A DNA stretch of 64,000 nucleotides, from the NCBI RefSeq assembly GCF_910596095.1, contig NC_056553.1, forward strand, positions 15,816,725 to 15,880,724. The letters run 5' to 3'. Positions within the stretch are counted from its first letter, which is position 1, and the number at the start of each line of letters is the position of its first letter. The translations under genes were made by a program, and so were the position numbers. Below the pieces are notes generated by a model. The model had not been told where the DNA came from and searched no databases. It saw only the letters and a list, made by a program, of their open reading frames with translations. The stretch comes from Thunnus maccoyii (Eukaryota; Chordata; Actinopteri; Scombriformes; Scombridae). Shown piece after piece: positions 12,605 to 23,203 of the stretch.

Positions 12605-14910
12605 ATGTCTCGCTTCGCCGCTCGTCTCTTCTTAGTTGTTTCTCAGCACGCTACAGCCAGATCCGCGGTGTTACCGAGGAGGATCCCAGCATTCATCCGT
12701 CCTGTATCCACCAGTCAAGGTATAAGGGGGGAATTTTGATTTCTTTGTCCAACTTTAGGCTTAAGATCCCCGCATGTGCAGCATCCTGTAGCTTTCATTT
12801 GGATGGTGGATATTAGGGCATTGTGATCTTTTACAAGGGACGATTTTGTGAGAGGGTTATCTGGTTAATGCTTGATTTCCTCCAACTGGAGGGAAAGGGT
12901 CCCCTGAGCTTAGGGCTCTCCAATAAATTGAGAAGTAGTTGAATTTTGGTGTTACCTCAGAAGTTAGGATAAAGCTAGATTTTTGCTTTGTTCAGGAATA
13001 TCACCCTCTCCTCTGGTACCTACCTGTCCTTCTGCAGTAAACATTTAATGCTTGTTGTCAAAAAGGTTTCTTTGTCTGTGATCTAATGTTGGGGTTTTGA
13101 TTTGAATAGTTTCAGGAAACTCTGTTGATGTTGTTTTATCTGCTTTTTAAGTTTTATGTTATGTACTTAATTGATCAGAACCAGTGTGTTTTAGGTCATT
13201 CTATATTCCATGTAGCACAAACTCATCTATGACTTCTGCCCTCTGCAGGCCTGCAATCTCTCACCCGTTATAATCAGACTACAAACTGGCAAAAGAAACT
13301 CTCCCCAGAGCAGTATGTAGTCACCAGAGAGAAGGGGACTGAGGAGGTGAGTACACCCCCCATCACAACCTCAACACACCAACAAATAATAATAGATATT
13401 ATTTGTTTCTATTAGATTCTATAAGTATTGCACTGTGTGATTAACTGTCACATTCATGTACTGTACCTGCCTTAAATGAAAGTAGGCTACGCTGATTTGT
13501 GTCAAACCAACATTGTCTAAGCCTACCAGACTGACACAGATATGATCTCATAAACAACAGTGCAGTTGTAGATGGACTTTGTTCATCACTGCATTGTTGA
13601 CCTGTGTCAGGTTCAAACAGCACAGCCACAAACCTTTGGTATATTATGAAGTAAGAGCAGCCTGAGAAACAGAACTTAGCTTGAAACACAGTGATTTCTG
13701 CATGTAATTTAGTTGTTCATGTTTTGCAAACTCTACATCACATTTTGTTTTTGATTGTACTCAGTGCATTTAACAGTTAACATCTTTTAACATGAGTTGA
13801 AAATGTATTATTACATTTCCACAGGAATTATTCAAATCTTTGAAAATAGATGATCATCCATCAACAATGAATTGGCACCACTGGCAAAAGCAAACACTTC
13901 TCTTTGATTTGTAGAATTTTGAACTCATAGGAGACTTCTGCTGGAAAAAGACAGTTTACTATATTGCATTTGCAAAGTCTTGAGTGTATGGCAACCAAAC
14001 TAACATGTTCAAATCATCCTGATACACAACCATTAGTCTTGTGTTTCTGTCCCTAATTCTTGTTGGTGTTTTCAGCCCTTTAGTGGGATCTACCTGAACC
14101 ACTACGAAATGGGAATGTACCACTGTGTCTGTTGTGACACTCCGCTTTTCAGGTAACAGTTTGCTACTTGAGCTTTAAAGCAATACACCGCCCACATTAT
14201 GATTTTTTTAATCACTTACTTCCTGGTACACTTGAATATCTGATAAGAAAGCTTTTTGGCAGAAAAATACTACAGTAGTCATATACAAAGCCTGTTTTGC
14301 CCCTAGTTTACTAACAATACACAGTAGTGAGAGAATATGTGCCATCTGTATCTAAAAACGCAGTTTAACTTGCAATTATTTTGCCCAATAATTTGTTATT
14401 GGTTGATAAGAATGAATTCTATTATTCATGCTGTATTGGTAGATACTAATTGAGTTAATGTTTCTCTCTTGATAGTTCAGAGGCTAAGTATGACTCAGGG
14501 ACAGGCTGGCCAGCTTTCAAAGAGGCTCATGGGACATGGGAGCGGGACGAAAGCCACACCTCCATCATTCGTCGCCCTGACAACAGCCTTGGGAGTGCTG
14601 GGACAGAGGTCCTTTGTAAAAATGTGAGTTTTCTGGGTTATGAAGTTCAGTTTTCTTAGTGAAGTTGTGCTTTAATAATATAGCTTTGTGTGCAGTTTTT
14701 GTATAAAGCAGAATAGCTTATAATTATAAACTCTGTTTCAACTTTATGTCCTTTTGTGTTTTTGTGTGTTTCATACAGTGTGATTCCCACCTGGGTCATG
14801 TGTTTGATGATGGACCAGACCCAACAGGTCAGCGGTTCTGTATCAACAGCGTTGCCCTCACGTTTAAACCCAGAGAAGACAACAATTCTGAAAAGTCTGA
14901 AGAAAACTAA
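12605..14910 (+). CDS. msrb2: Methionine-R-sulfoxide reductase B2, mitochondrial
   Basis: MSRB2 reduces methionine-R-sulfoxide in proteins in the mitochondrial matrix. Five coding exons: 12605-12719, 13249-13346, 14076-14152, 14476-14623, 14779-14910 (570 nt, 189 residues; human 182). The Arg/Ala/Ser-rich, acid-free start [20 protein letters not shown] fits a matrix-targeting peptide. An in-frame upstream ATG at 12554 would add 17 residues and weaken that profile, so 12605 is preferred. The SelR domain follows: the first zinc pair CVCC in [10 protein letters not shown], the core GTGWPAF, the second zinc pair in [12 protein letters not shown], and catalytic Cys in [11 protein letters not shown]. 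The [19 protein letters not shown] to RFCINSVAL stretch fits MSRB2 better than MSRB3 (RYCINSASL). It carries Cys, not Sec, at the active site. It follows armc3 in the same orientation, as in human. Confidence 0.95.
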
Positions 14911-15600
14911 TGACCTATCTGGGCTTGCTTAGACCACTAAAAGCACAGTCATGTTTCATTTCATGCCAGTCCGTTTAGGAGGCAAATTGAAGGTCCACTT
15001 GAATGTCAGGAGCATTGATATAATTTCTTTGATCTATACAAGTTTGAAATAGAGAGGCTTTGTTTGGCAGAAAGTATTTTAATGTTTGGTAGAAATGGAC
15101 ATCCTGGGGTTTATTAGACTGCAAGTAAGTCAAGCCTCTTGTTGAGAAACTATATGCTCACTAGAGAGAAGTCTACAAATCTGCCAAATATACAGAACAT
15201 AATTTACATAAACCCAAACTGTAGAGCCAATATACCATCAGCTCCTTCAGTCAACACAACAGATTTTTTTATAATAATTTTCTCATTTTTATTGAGTAGG
15301 AATAATGAATGTCAACTGAATAATAACATCAAACCCATTGAAGTGACAGAAATGAATGGTCTTTTAACAGTGCTATGATGTTTGGTTTGTCTTCACATGT
15401 GTATTTGACTAGATTCTTACACTGGCCTCAATTGATAAGATGTTTTTGTAGAACCACAAACTGCAAAACACAGGAAGCTCTGTTATGGCACTCCTGCTTC
15501 TTGTGTTTTTTTTAGTGCCAAATGCATATATTCAAATGTCTCTGTTTGTAATCCTGCAAATTTGTCTGATAATTTGTCAATAAATGCATATTTTGTTTGT
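14911..15600 (+). other. msrb2 3' UTR
   Basis: AT-rich sequence from the msrb2 TAA to just past an AATAAA at 15579-15584. Small open frames in it (for example 15139-15378) have no coding character. Confidence 0.65.
15579..15584 (+). terminator. msrb2 polyadenylation signal
   Basis: An AATAAA hexamer in tgtcaataaatgc, about 670 bp after the stop, followed by a T/G-rich stretch (tattttgtttgttctc) as expected downstream of a cleavage site. Confidence 0.75.
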
Positions 15601-15921
15601 TCTCTATGTTTTTTCCAATATATTCATCAGGATTTTAAGCTCATTATTGAATTTAATGCTGCCCCCCTGTAGTTCAGATGTACACACTACAGTATGGCCT
15701 CATCTATGCCAGTAAAACAAGTTAATATTTAACTTAAAAGGTCATCCTCTGTTTCACATTGTTTATCCCCTGCTATCTTGCTGTTCTCGCATTTCCTCTG
15801 TGTGTGTGTGTTTGAGTGTAGTAGACAGGGAATATCAGACAGCAGACAGAGAAAGGGGACAAGACTGACCATCTATAGGACAAGGAGACTGATTCTTGAA
15901 TGTACTATTGTTAGTGCCAGG

Positions 15922-18900
15922 ATGGCTGGAGTATGGCGTTGCATGTTGGCAGTGGTGGTGTTGATGTGTGTATGTCTGTGGGGGTCCACTGAGGCTGTAG
16001 GGGGGGCTAAGAGTCGACCGCGACCCCAAAGACGACCTCGCAAGAAGCCGAAGGTCGACCCTATTGACCTGACCCCACCCACACAGAACATAGACATACA
16101 GCAGGTAAGGAACTGGAGGAAGAAGCAGAGTCACAGAGAATATATGTTTAGGTTACTATGTTGTGTAATTCAACGAAGGCTACTGCCAAAACTTTAAAAA
16201 TGTGTTGTGTATAAGAAACACTGTGGCTCAAAATATGAGCATTTGAAAGTGACATTTTAAGTGCTGATTTTAGTACTCTAAGTTGAACAGTTTTTCTTTT
16301 CACCCCATGTTTCTGATTGTTGCCTCTAAATCATGCTGCAGAGCTAAATAGGTAGAGGTTAACTGTGACAAGGCTGGAAGAAGATTCATGGAAAAGCTGC
16401 ACTGAAAAGAGAGAAGGTCACATTTTGATAAATCTTATGGAAAAGAACATTTTCCAGAGAGCACAGTTCACTTGACTGACAGTTTCTCACTTGTTTTTAC
16501 CTCAAAGTCACAACAGCACAAACGAATAGGATTTCAAAAGAATCAGCAGATACCATAGTAAATGAACTCAACGGAATAACCAAAAAGAGCTTTTTTTGCT
16601 TTGAGGACCATTTTGTACCACTGGCCATAAAGTGATGCTACAGGTTTTTTTTCATATCTAAGATAATATTGAATGTTAAAGGTTACTCAAGCTGAGATTT
16701 AAGTGCATTTCAATCTTCAATCTGAGCGCCTATTCTGAAAGGAGAAATATTTAAAAAAGCAATTGTTTCTTTAGTGCCTCAAAGATACAAACATGTTACT
16801 GGTTATTGATTAGTAGTGTGGCAATGAGAGCACTGTGTAACTGTGTCAATATGGTGTTTGAGGCAATAAGGGGAATTTCCATTTAAACTGAATTTGCGCA
16901 GATCAAAAGATGATAGAGCAGGACATTTTGAAACAGATGTGTCCTACTCATTTGTAGAATGGAGGGAGATTTAAATATTTGTGTACTTTAAAATTTAATT
17001 AATTTGACCCAGGTAAATCCTAGTTAGAAGTACAGGGTCAGGAAAAAAACAACAACCTCCCTCTGTGGAAGAGAAAGCAGCTTCAAAGAATGCCTCCCAA
17101 ACTTATTTTCCATTTGCATTTTTTTTGGTCTGAAGCTTATGAAGTAGAAGAACAAACATTGTGGTCAACCAGAGACTGTGTAACTGAGGTTAGAGTCCAA
17201 AAGATTAAAAAAAAAGGGGTCGCACACCTAAATGCAGTGGTGAAGAAATGCACAGATGCTTTGGCTATGTCTTCCTTGGTGTGCAATAGTTCAGATTCTG
17301 GAGGTCTTTTAACTTTTCACCATCGACGAGTGTCAATCAACTTGCTTAACAACAGATGCATCATGTGGATACCTGTGGTCTGAGGCATCCTCAGACCTGC
17401 CTCACTGAAAAACCTTCCCAACATTAAACCCCATAAGTCTACCAACTAAAAACAAAACAATTCGCAAAACTATATGCAAGCAAACTGAGGCTTAGGAGAA
17501 ATGCGAAAATCCTGCTCTCTCTCTTTCTGTTTGCTTGATGCTGCTCATGTGTTGCAGATGACAGGAATCTGGTATCTGCTCAACACTGCCTCCAAATGTT
17601 CTTACCTGATAAAACATGGATCCAAAGTGGAGCCCACAGTCATGAACCTCACATTTTCCGCTGCATCTGACCAAACACTGTCCGTTACCACTAAAACACG
17701 TCAGTAAGTACCATCTTTTGTATATAAGCACATATTGTGCACATAGCTCTCAGTGTGACTCCCCTGTACCTTGATTTATCAGCAGAGGACGCAAACAAGC
17801 CACAAATCTCTCCACTCTCTCATTCCATGCTGGCTTCATGCTCATACCACATGTGCTTGATTTTATTTGTGTATTCTCAAAAACAGGAAGAAGGGGACAC
17901 ACAGAGCATTTAAATCCCCAGCCTTTCCTCATCACTTTAAAAACTTTCAGGTCAACCTGACCCGGCTTCTGCTGAAAGACGGAGTAAACAATACAAGGTT
18001 TAAATGGGAAAAATATGTCTTGTTTTTGTAGGACATTCATCTAGGACAGGACATTTTGTTGCAATTTGTGGGTTATAAGTCTTATTTGGCAGAGGAATCC
18101 CAGGGCATTTTGGTTTTTTTTGTCCTCTTCCCATGCAACAACAAAAGCTATTTTGATCAATCTGAGGCTGAGAGACAGAACGTTAGAATACAGAAAACAG
18201 TTTACATGACAAAACTATGAGCCAAACTTAAAATGACATACACAAGCCCAATCTGATTTATCTACTCCTCTTCTCTGTTCTCAGTGGTCACCAGTGTTGG
18301 GAGATATTACAGGTCTACCATCTAACCTCAACCCCAGGACAACTAACACTTAAAGGTCAATCCTTTGCTTTAATTTCCTTATTAAGCATATGTGTTAAAC
18401 TATAGTGTAATTTTGCATCCCTCTGTCTGTTCTTGCTCCATGTTTTTCCCCACCAGGAGTTCGCCCTGAGCTGAACACGGACATAGTGATTGGGGACACA
18501 GACTACAGCTCTTATGCAATCATGTTTTATCAGAAACTAGGCAAGATCACCGTGAAACTCTATGGTGGGTTCCACAGTCATGTGATCATTGTTTGGTGTG
18601 TTAGCTCATATGTTAGGGGGTAGTACTGCTTTATCTTGTTCTGGTAAATTGAGAGAGTACATTGTGAGTTAAAAAAAAGCTTTTGTAATGCAAGAATGTT
18701 TCATTTTCATTGTTTGTGATCTGTATGCAGGCAGGTCTGTGGACAATCTATCCGAGCCGCTGTTGACCAAGTTTGAGCAGCTTGCTGAAAAACAGGGTTT
18801 TGGATTAGCATATGTCTTCCCCTTCCCCACCTACAGTATGTACACATCCATTTCTATTGAAAACAAAATACACTATATTATGATGAGGAATATTATAGGG

Positions 18901-21554
18901 CTGCAACCGATGATTGTTTTCATTATCGATTTATCTGATTAATCTTGATTATTTTCTCAATTAATCGATTAGTATTTTGGTCTATAAAATGTCAGACAAC
19001 GTTCAGTCCACAACCCAAAGATATTCAGTTTACTGCCATAAAGGTCTAAAGAAACCAGAAAATATTCACATTTAAGCAACTGGAATGAGAGAATTTTTGC
19101 ATTTTTTCTTAATAAATGACTCAAAATGAAAATTCACTTCCTCAGCAGCCATAACATAACTGTGTATTTTTTCCCCCCGGTCTAGGTCACTGTGGTCATG
19201 TGGACCAGGACCATAAAATCAGTAAGTTAAATGTGAGAAATAATAGTCAAAAACAATCAAACAACACATAATTAAAATCCATAAGGTTTGATAGAAATTA
19301 AACTGAGTCTGCAAGAAAAATAAGAGAGATAGAATGCTCCCTATAGCTTTTTATTTAATGGACATGACATACTGACAAGTATAAAAGGTTATTTTCCAAC
19401 ATAATCTGGAAACTTCAGGAAGCATCAAATGATTTGCTGTCTGTGTAGCCTGCAGACTAGACTATACAAAGTATATTGAGTATTTTCACAGGTCATTGCA
19501 CACAGTGGCACATTGAGAACTGTGTCCATGTGGTGTAGCCTGACCGGAGTGGCTGGTCACTTGGTAGGAGGCAGACACAGGAAACCTTATCCAGGTATCA
19601 CAAGGTGGTTTATTTACAAAAAAAGTGGCACCATGCTACACATGTAACAAAAACAACAAAAAAAATTATGTACAAAACAAAAAACAACTAAATAGTTAAC
19701 TTGGCCTAACTGATCAAAACTCAACTCATATCAAATCAACTTATATTAACTTATCATCATGTGCACACAGCTACACACTGATGTAGTAACCCCCCGACAG
19801 CCAAAAAGCAACTGCTTAAATAGACCCTTCCATCAGCAGTCCATCAGAGTCAATCTGGGCTGTACCATTGCTGCAGGTGCATCCCATGTCTCTGCTAAAA
19901 CAGGTCAGAAATAAAGTTATTCAATCTTACCAACCTCCATGGTGAAACACTTTACCATAGCTTACCATATAACACACTTGCATCCATACATAAACTGATC
20001 AAAGTCACAGTAAATAACTCATTTAACATAATTAACTACCACCCCCGCCACATTATCCAACCCAGTGACATCACCAATGATGTCACCCAGTGTAAAAATA
20101 CAGGCCATTGTTGGGTGCCTCCTCCTTTTGTCTGTGGAGCACATGGTGGGTATGGTAAGTAGCACAGAAAGAATAGGATTGAATTATGAAATACAGACTT
20201 AACCCAATAAACAATAACTAAACTTAACAATACTTTTCGGTGTTTTACTTTAACCAAAAATGTTGCTGGTATGTGAACTGTAACCAAACATAATGCACAC
20301 CACAAACAAACCCAGGACAGTATGTGTCTGCAAGTTACAGATTGATCATAAACATATGGCTAAACAAACAATTACCAAGCTTATTAGGGTTAAATTTGTG
20401 AGCTATGTGGCATTGATGGTGAAAGTAGGGACAAACGGTGTATTCTCACCCACTTTGTCACAGTCCATGCTCCGTAATGCTCCAGACTCATGTCATGCAT
20501 TTCATTTTGTCCAGTATAACTGTGAGACGATTCAGTGCATTACATGTCGATGATCATTCCACCTTTACATCTGCAGTTCTGCTGTGTGTCTGTTTATGAT
20601 CCTTTTTTATTATGCTCTGTAATTATTATGTGTTATTATTGTGTGTTATCTAAGTTGTGGACATGTTCCTGCAGCAGCGCCGGTGAGAGAGATTACAGCA
20701 CAGTCATTGTATCTGAATCGAGAGATTTTTATCTGACAGGTTAATGGAATTGATAAGATATGATGTGCATGCAATGCACTGGCTATGAGCTTTTGCATTG
20801 TAAAACTGTATTCAATCATTGATGATGTAAAAGCTCCTTTGAGGTTTCAACTTTAACTATACAATACAATACATTGTATAAGTAGTAAGTAAGTGTAGTT
20901 TATATTTAGTTAGGTTTAGGGAATAAAGAATACAATAAAAGAGGAAGAAAGGAATACAATTCAGATGTGAAGTTTTTCCGTTTCTACCCACTTTTAATAT
21001 TTTAACATGTTGTATTCTAACGTATCAAATGTGTATGTTATGCCAATGCACAGCAAAAAAACATTTCATTTAGAAATTAAGGAAGTTAGAGCTCCTACTT
21101 AGTTACTTATGTGTGAATTTGAATGAAGAAATTCCTTTCAAAACTTTGCTTTTTCCAAAAACGTAATGGATTTAGTGATTAGTGTTATCTTTTAGCTGTG
21201 CATTTACAAACAGAACCGTAATATTTATTTAATGAACATGTGTTTGAAGAAGTAGAGTACATAAAAAGTTAGTTTCATTGTCTGTTATGTCACAGGGAGG
21301 AAGAGAGAGATTGGTTGAAAGCAGCTCTTTAAGGAAACCAATGACCTGCTGTTGTGACCTTCCCAAACATTTTTTTTCACATTTGCTCCTGCCAGCTGTG
21401 CATGTGTCAGCCTCAACTTGTGTAACAATCAGTTATCTAAACTTTTTCAACAACATGTTATCCAATATCCACCACCTGATGAGTGCATCAGCACAGCCTC
21501 TATGTAATTTAAGCTGTCACTCTTTGGTTTACAGACTGTGTCCCCGCATGTTGA
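15922..21554 (+). CDS. c8g: Complement component C8 gamma chain (lipocalin), secreted
   Basis: C8 gamma is the lipocalin subunit disulfide-linked to C8 alpha in the membrane attack complex. Coding exons: 15922-16104, 17558-17703, 18285-18355, 18457-18564, 18731-18835, 19186-19221, and provisionally 21535-21554 (669 nt, 222 residues; human 202). It begins with a hydrophobic signal peptide (MAGVWRCMLAVVVLMCVC...STEA), then a basic Arg/Pro/Lys stretch (RPRPQRRPRKKPK), then the lipocalin GxW motif in MTGIWYLLNTASKC. The cysteine in ASKCSYLIKHG aligns with the one that bonds to C8 alpha. The internal disulfide pair is conserved in HQCWEI and SHCGHVDQ. Other matches to human are VIGDTDYSSYAI and KITVKLYGRS. 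Exons 1-6 are firm. The last exon (giving NCVPAC then stop) is uncertain because intron 6 is 2.3 kb and another donor at 19232 would give a different tail. It is followed by a ptgds-like paralogue. Confidence 0.88.
16105..17557 (+). other. c8g intron 1
   Basis: A 1.45 kb AT-rich intron. Nothing else is recognisable in it; the open frame at 17090-17383 has no homology I can recognise. Confidence 0.65.
18898..19133 (+). repeat. 5' part of the dispersed 'attaatcgatt' repeat (3'-truncated copy)
   Basis: Begins agggctgcaaccgatgatt, continues cgatttatctgattaatc and ttggtctataaaatgtcag, and breaks off after aaatgactcaaaatg. It shares its interior with the copy at 12005-12158, but the interior is internally shortened near 19000. 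It lies in c8g intron 5. Confidence 0.75.
19222..21534 (+). other. c8g intron 6 (provisional)
   Basis: A 2.3 kb interval between c8g exon 6 and the provisional last exon. It contains the candidate solo LTR at 19534-20052. The rest (20053-21534) is AT-rich with no recognisable gene; a short acceptor-donor pair near 20677-20684 is too small to trust as an exon. Confidence 0.5.
19534..20052 (-). mobile_element. Candidate solo LTR (minus orientation)
   Basis: Read on the minus strand, the segment starts TGTGGCGGGGGTGG and ends GGTCAGGCTACA, so it has the TG...CA termini of an LTR. Within it are a TATA-like tctatttaag (about 19816-19825) and an AATAAA (about 19609-19614) roughly 75 bp from the end, the order expected for U3-R-U5. 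The 5-bp flanks (tgtgg and ttatc) do not match, so a target-site duplication is not supported and the boundaries may be wrong. No internal retroelement sequence is seen. Confidence 0.35.
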
Positions 21555-21704
21555 AGAAGCTGACAGATCCAGCCATGCAGCGCTTGGCAGCTCTCACATG
21601 AACATCTGAAAATCGTGACGTTCAAAAGTGAGAACATCAGCAAGAAAGTGCTAGAAGGGTGCGCCGAGGTCATGAAACTACAAAATTGATGACTTTAAAC
21701 GGTG

Positions 21705-21714
21705 GCAAATAAAT
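21705..21714 (+). terminator. Possible c8g polyadenylation signal
   Basis: Overlapping AATAAATAAA about 155 bp after the provisional c8g stop. It supports the presence of a terminal exon just upstream at 21535. Confidence 0.55.
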
Positions 21715-21739
21715 AAAACAAAATCAAGTCATTGTGTCA

Positions 21740-23072
21740 CATTTCTATTCCAAAAAAATCCATCATGTGTCTCATCTGCTGCCAGCTGATCCTATGGTGA
21801 GAAGCCAGTATCATGCAGGGGTTACTAGCATGTTAACATCTTTATGTTCTGAGATTTAACATTCAGGGTGGGCATCTGCAGGCATGCATGTGTGCTTCTG
21901 GGGTGTGTATGTGTGTGTGGAAAGGAGGGGGGTAGGGGCTGTAGTTAATGAAGCCCAGATGTGGAGCCCAAAAGGAGTTGAGAGAGTTTGGTTACAAAAC
22001 TAAGTTACCAAATAACCTTCCTTGTGCTCCTTGCTCCACCCAGCACCTCTGTATGTGTGTTTGAGTGTGTGTGTTACATAATCAGCTGACTGCAAGTCGG
22101 TGCCTGTCTTGTCTCCAAACAAAGGCAGCTCTGATTGATCCATCAATATCTATATATTTGAGCAAGTGAAGACCTCACATAGACTCCAACTCACAGAACT
22201 TTATACATTACATAATCTACATCAAGCAAACTCTCGTGCAAAGTGATAGATTTAGGATGCATTATTTTCACACAAATGATCCTAAAGCAGAGGTAATTTA
22301 TGCAGGAATGGATGGCAAACAAGGTGATCCAATTCCTTCAACTCTCCTGCTCACTCAGTTGTTACAAAACTGGAAAAGGAATTAAACATTTCTCCCTTTA
22401 ATTCCTCGTGTTTTAAAACTTTTATAGAAGTATAAACTCTCAAAATGAACTCATTGTGATCTGAGTGAATGCTTGTAAGCTGCAAAGAACAATCGTATCA
22501 TTGTGTGCAACACAGGCAAAGCTTTTTTTATGGGAAATAGTAAAGTGAAGTTCTTAAATATCATGGCCTCGACCTTGCTGGCAATGCAATTTCCTGCAAG
22601 AGAATATATATATACTGCTATTGTTTTAAATTTATGTCTTATTCCAAATGGAGTTTATTGGAGGTGCAGCTCATGGAGTAAATTTGAGGCGTTTTTTTTT
22701 TTTTTTTTAAAGATACTCAAGTTTAGCATTTCTGATTGTGTATGTGTGGTGTGTTTTTGGGAGCTTTCATGTGCCATATGGCAAAGGCATTTGCACTCTT
22801 ACCAAACAGCTGTTTTGGTAGTCCAGGCATGCCTAAGCATTTGTGATGGAGGAGGGAGGGGTGTTAAAAAGAACCCTATTATGCACCCACTCTGCCCTTT
22901 CTTCTCCTCCTCCCCCCACATCCCTCCTCCCCCTTCTCCCTCCTCTTCCATCCACACGTGCCAGTTGTGTAACGGCAGTGATTTGCATGCCAGTGGGTGA
23001 AAGCCAAAGAGTTTTTATAATGCAAAAGAGAGCAGTAGCAGGGTGGGAGGGGTGGAGTTGAGGAGGAGACAG
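21740..23072. other. Intergenic region between c8g and the ptgds-like gene
   Basis: About 1.3 kb with TG-rich stretches (21900-22075), a T run at about 22691-22708 and a C/T-rich stretch at 22890-22950. The frame at 22503-23000 is low-complexity and not gene-like. No exon or RNA gene was recognised. Confidence 0.55.
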
Positions 23073-23073
23073 A

Positions 23074-23108
23074 AGGAGGAGGAGGAGGAGGAGGAGGAGG
23101 AGGAGGAA
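23074..23108 (+). repeat. (GGA)n purine tract just upstream of the ptgds-like TATA box
   Basis: About eleven GGA units in an all-purine strand, ending about 15 bp before the TATA-like element at 23123. Polypurine mirror repeats of this kind can form triplex (H-DNA) and are frequent near promoters. The proline-rich minus-strand frame through it is an artefact. Confidence 0.9.
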
Positions 23109-23122
23109 GGCATGGGGAGAAG

Positions 23123-23130
23123 CATATAAG
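23123..23130 (+). promoter_or_regulatory. TATA box of the ptgds-like gene
   Basis: CATATAAG lies about 75 bp before the ATG at 23204, leaving room for a transcription start near 23150-23160 and a 5' UTR of about 50 nt. A strong TATA box fits a highly expressed, tissue-regulated secreted protein. Confidence 0.7.
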
Positions 23131-23203
23131 GAGCCTCCACATGCCTTTACTTCCTACTTCACTCACCGCCAGAGAAGCTGAGACAACACACAAAGGAGAA
23201 GCC

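Noticed and set aside
15660-15900. Searched for ptf1a, the usual neighbour of msrb2
   Set aside because: No bHLH-coding sequence is present between msrb2 and c8g or elsewhere in the window.
21278-21601. 107-residue plus-strand frame ending LKKLTDPAMQRLAALT
   Set aside because: Its upstream part is unlike any protein; only the 3' end overlaps the provisional last c8g exon, and its frame does not fit the preferred exon 6 donor. Kept only as an alternative tail.
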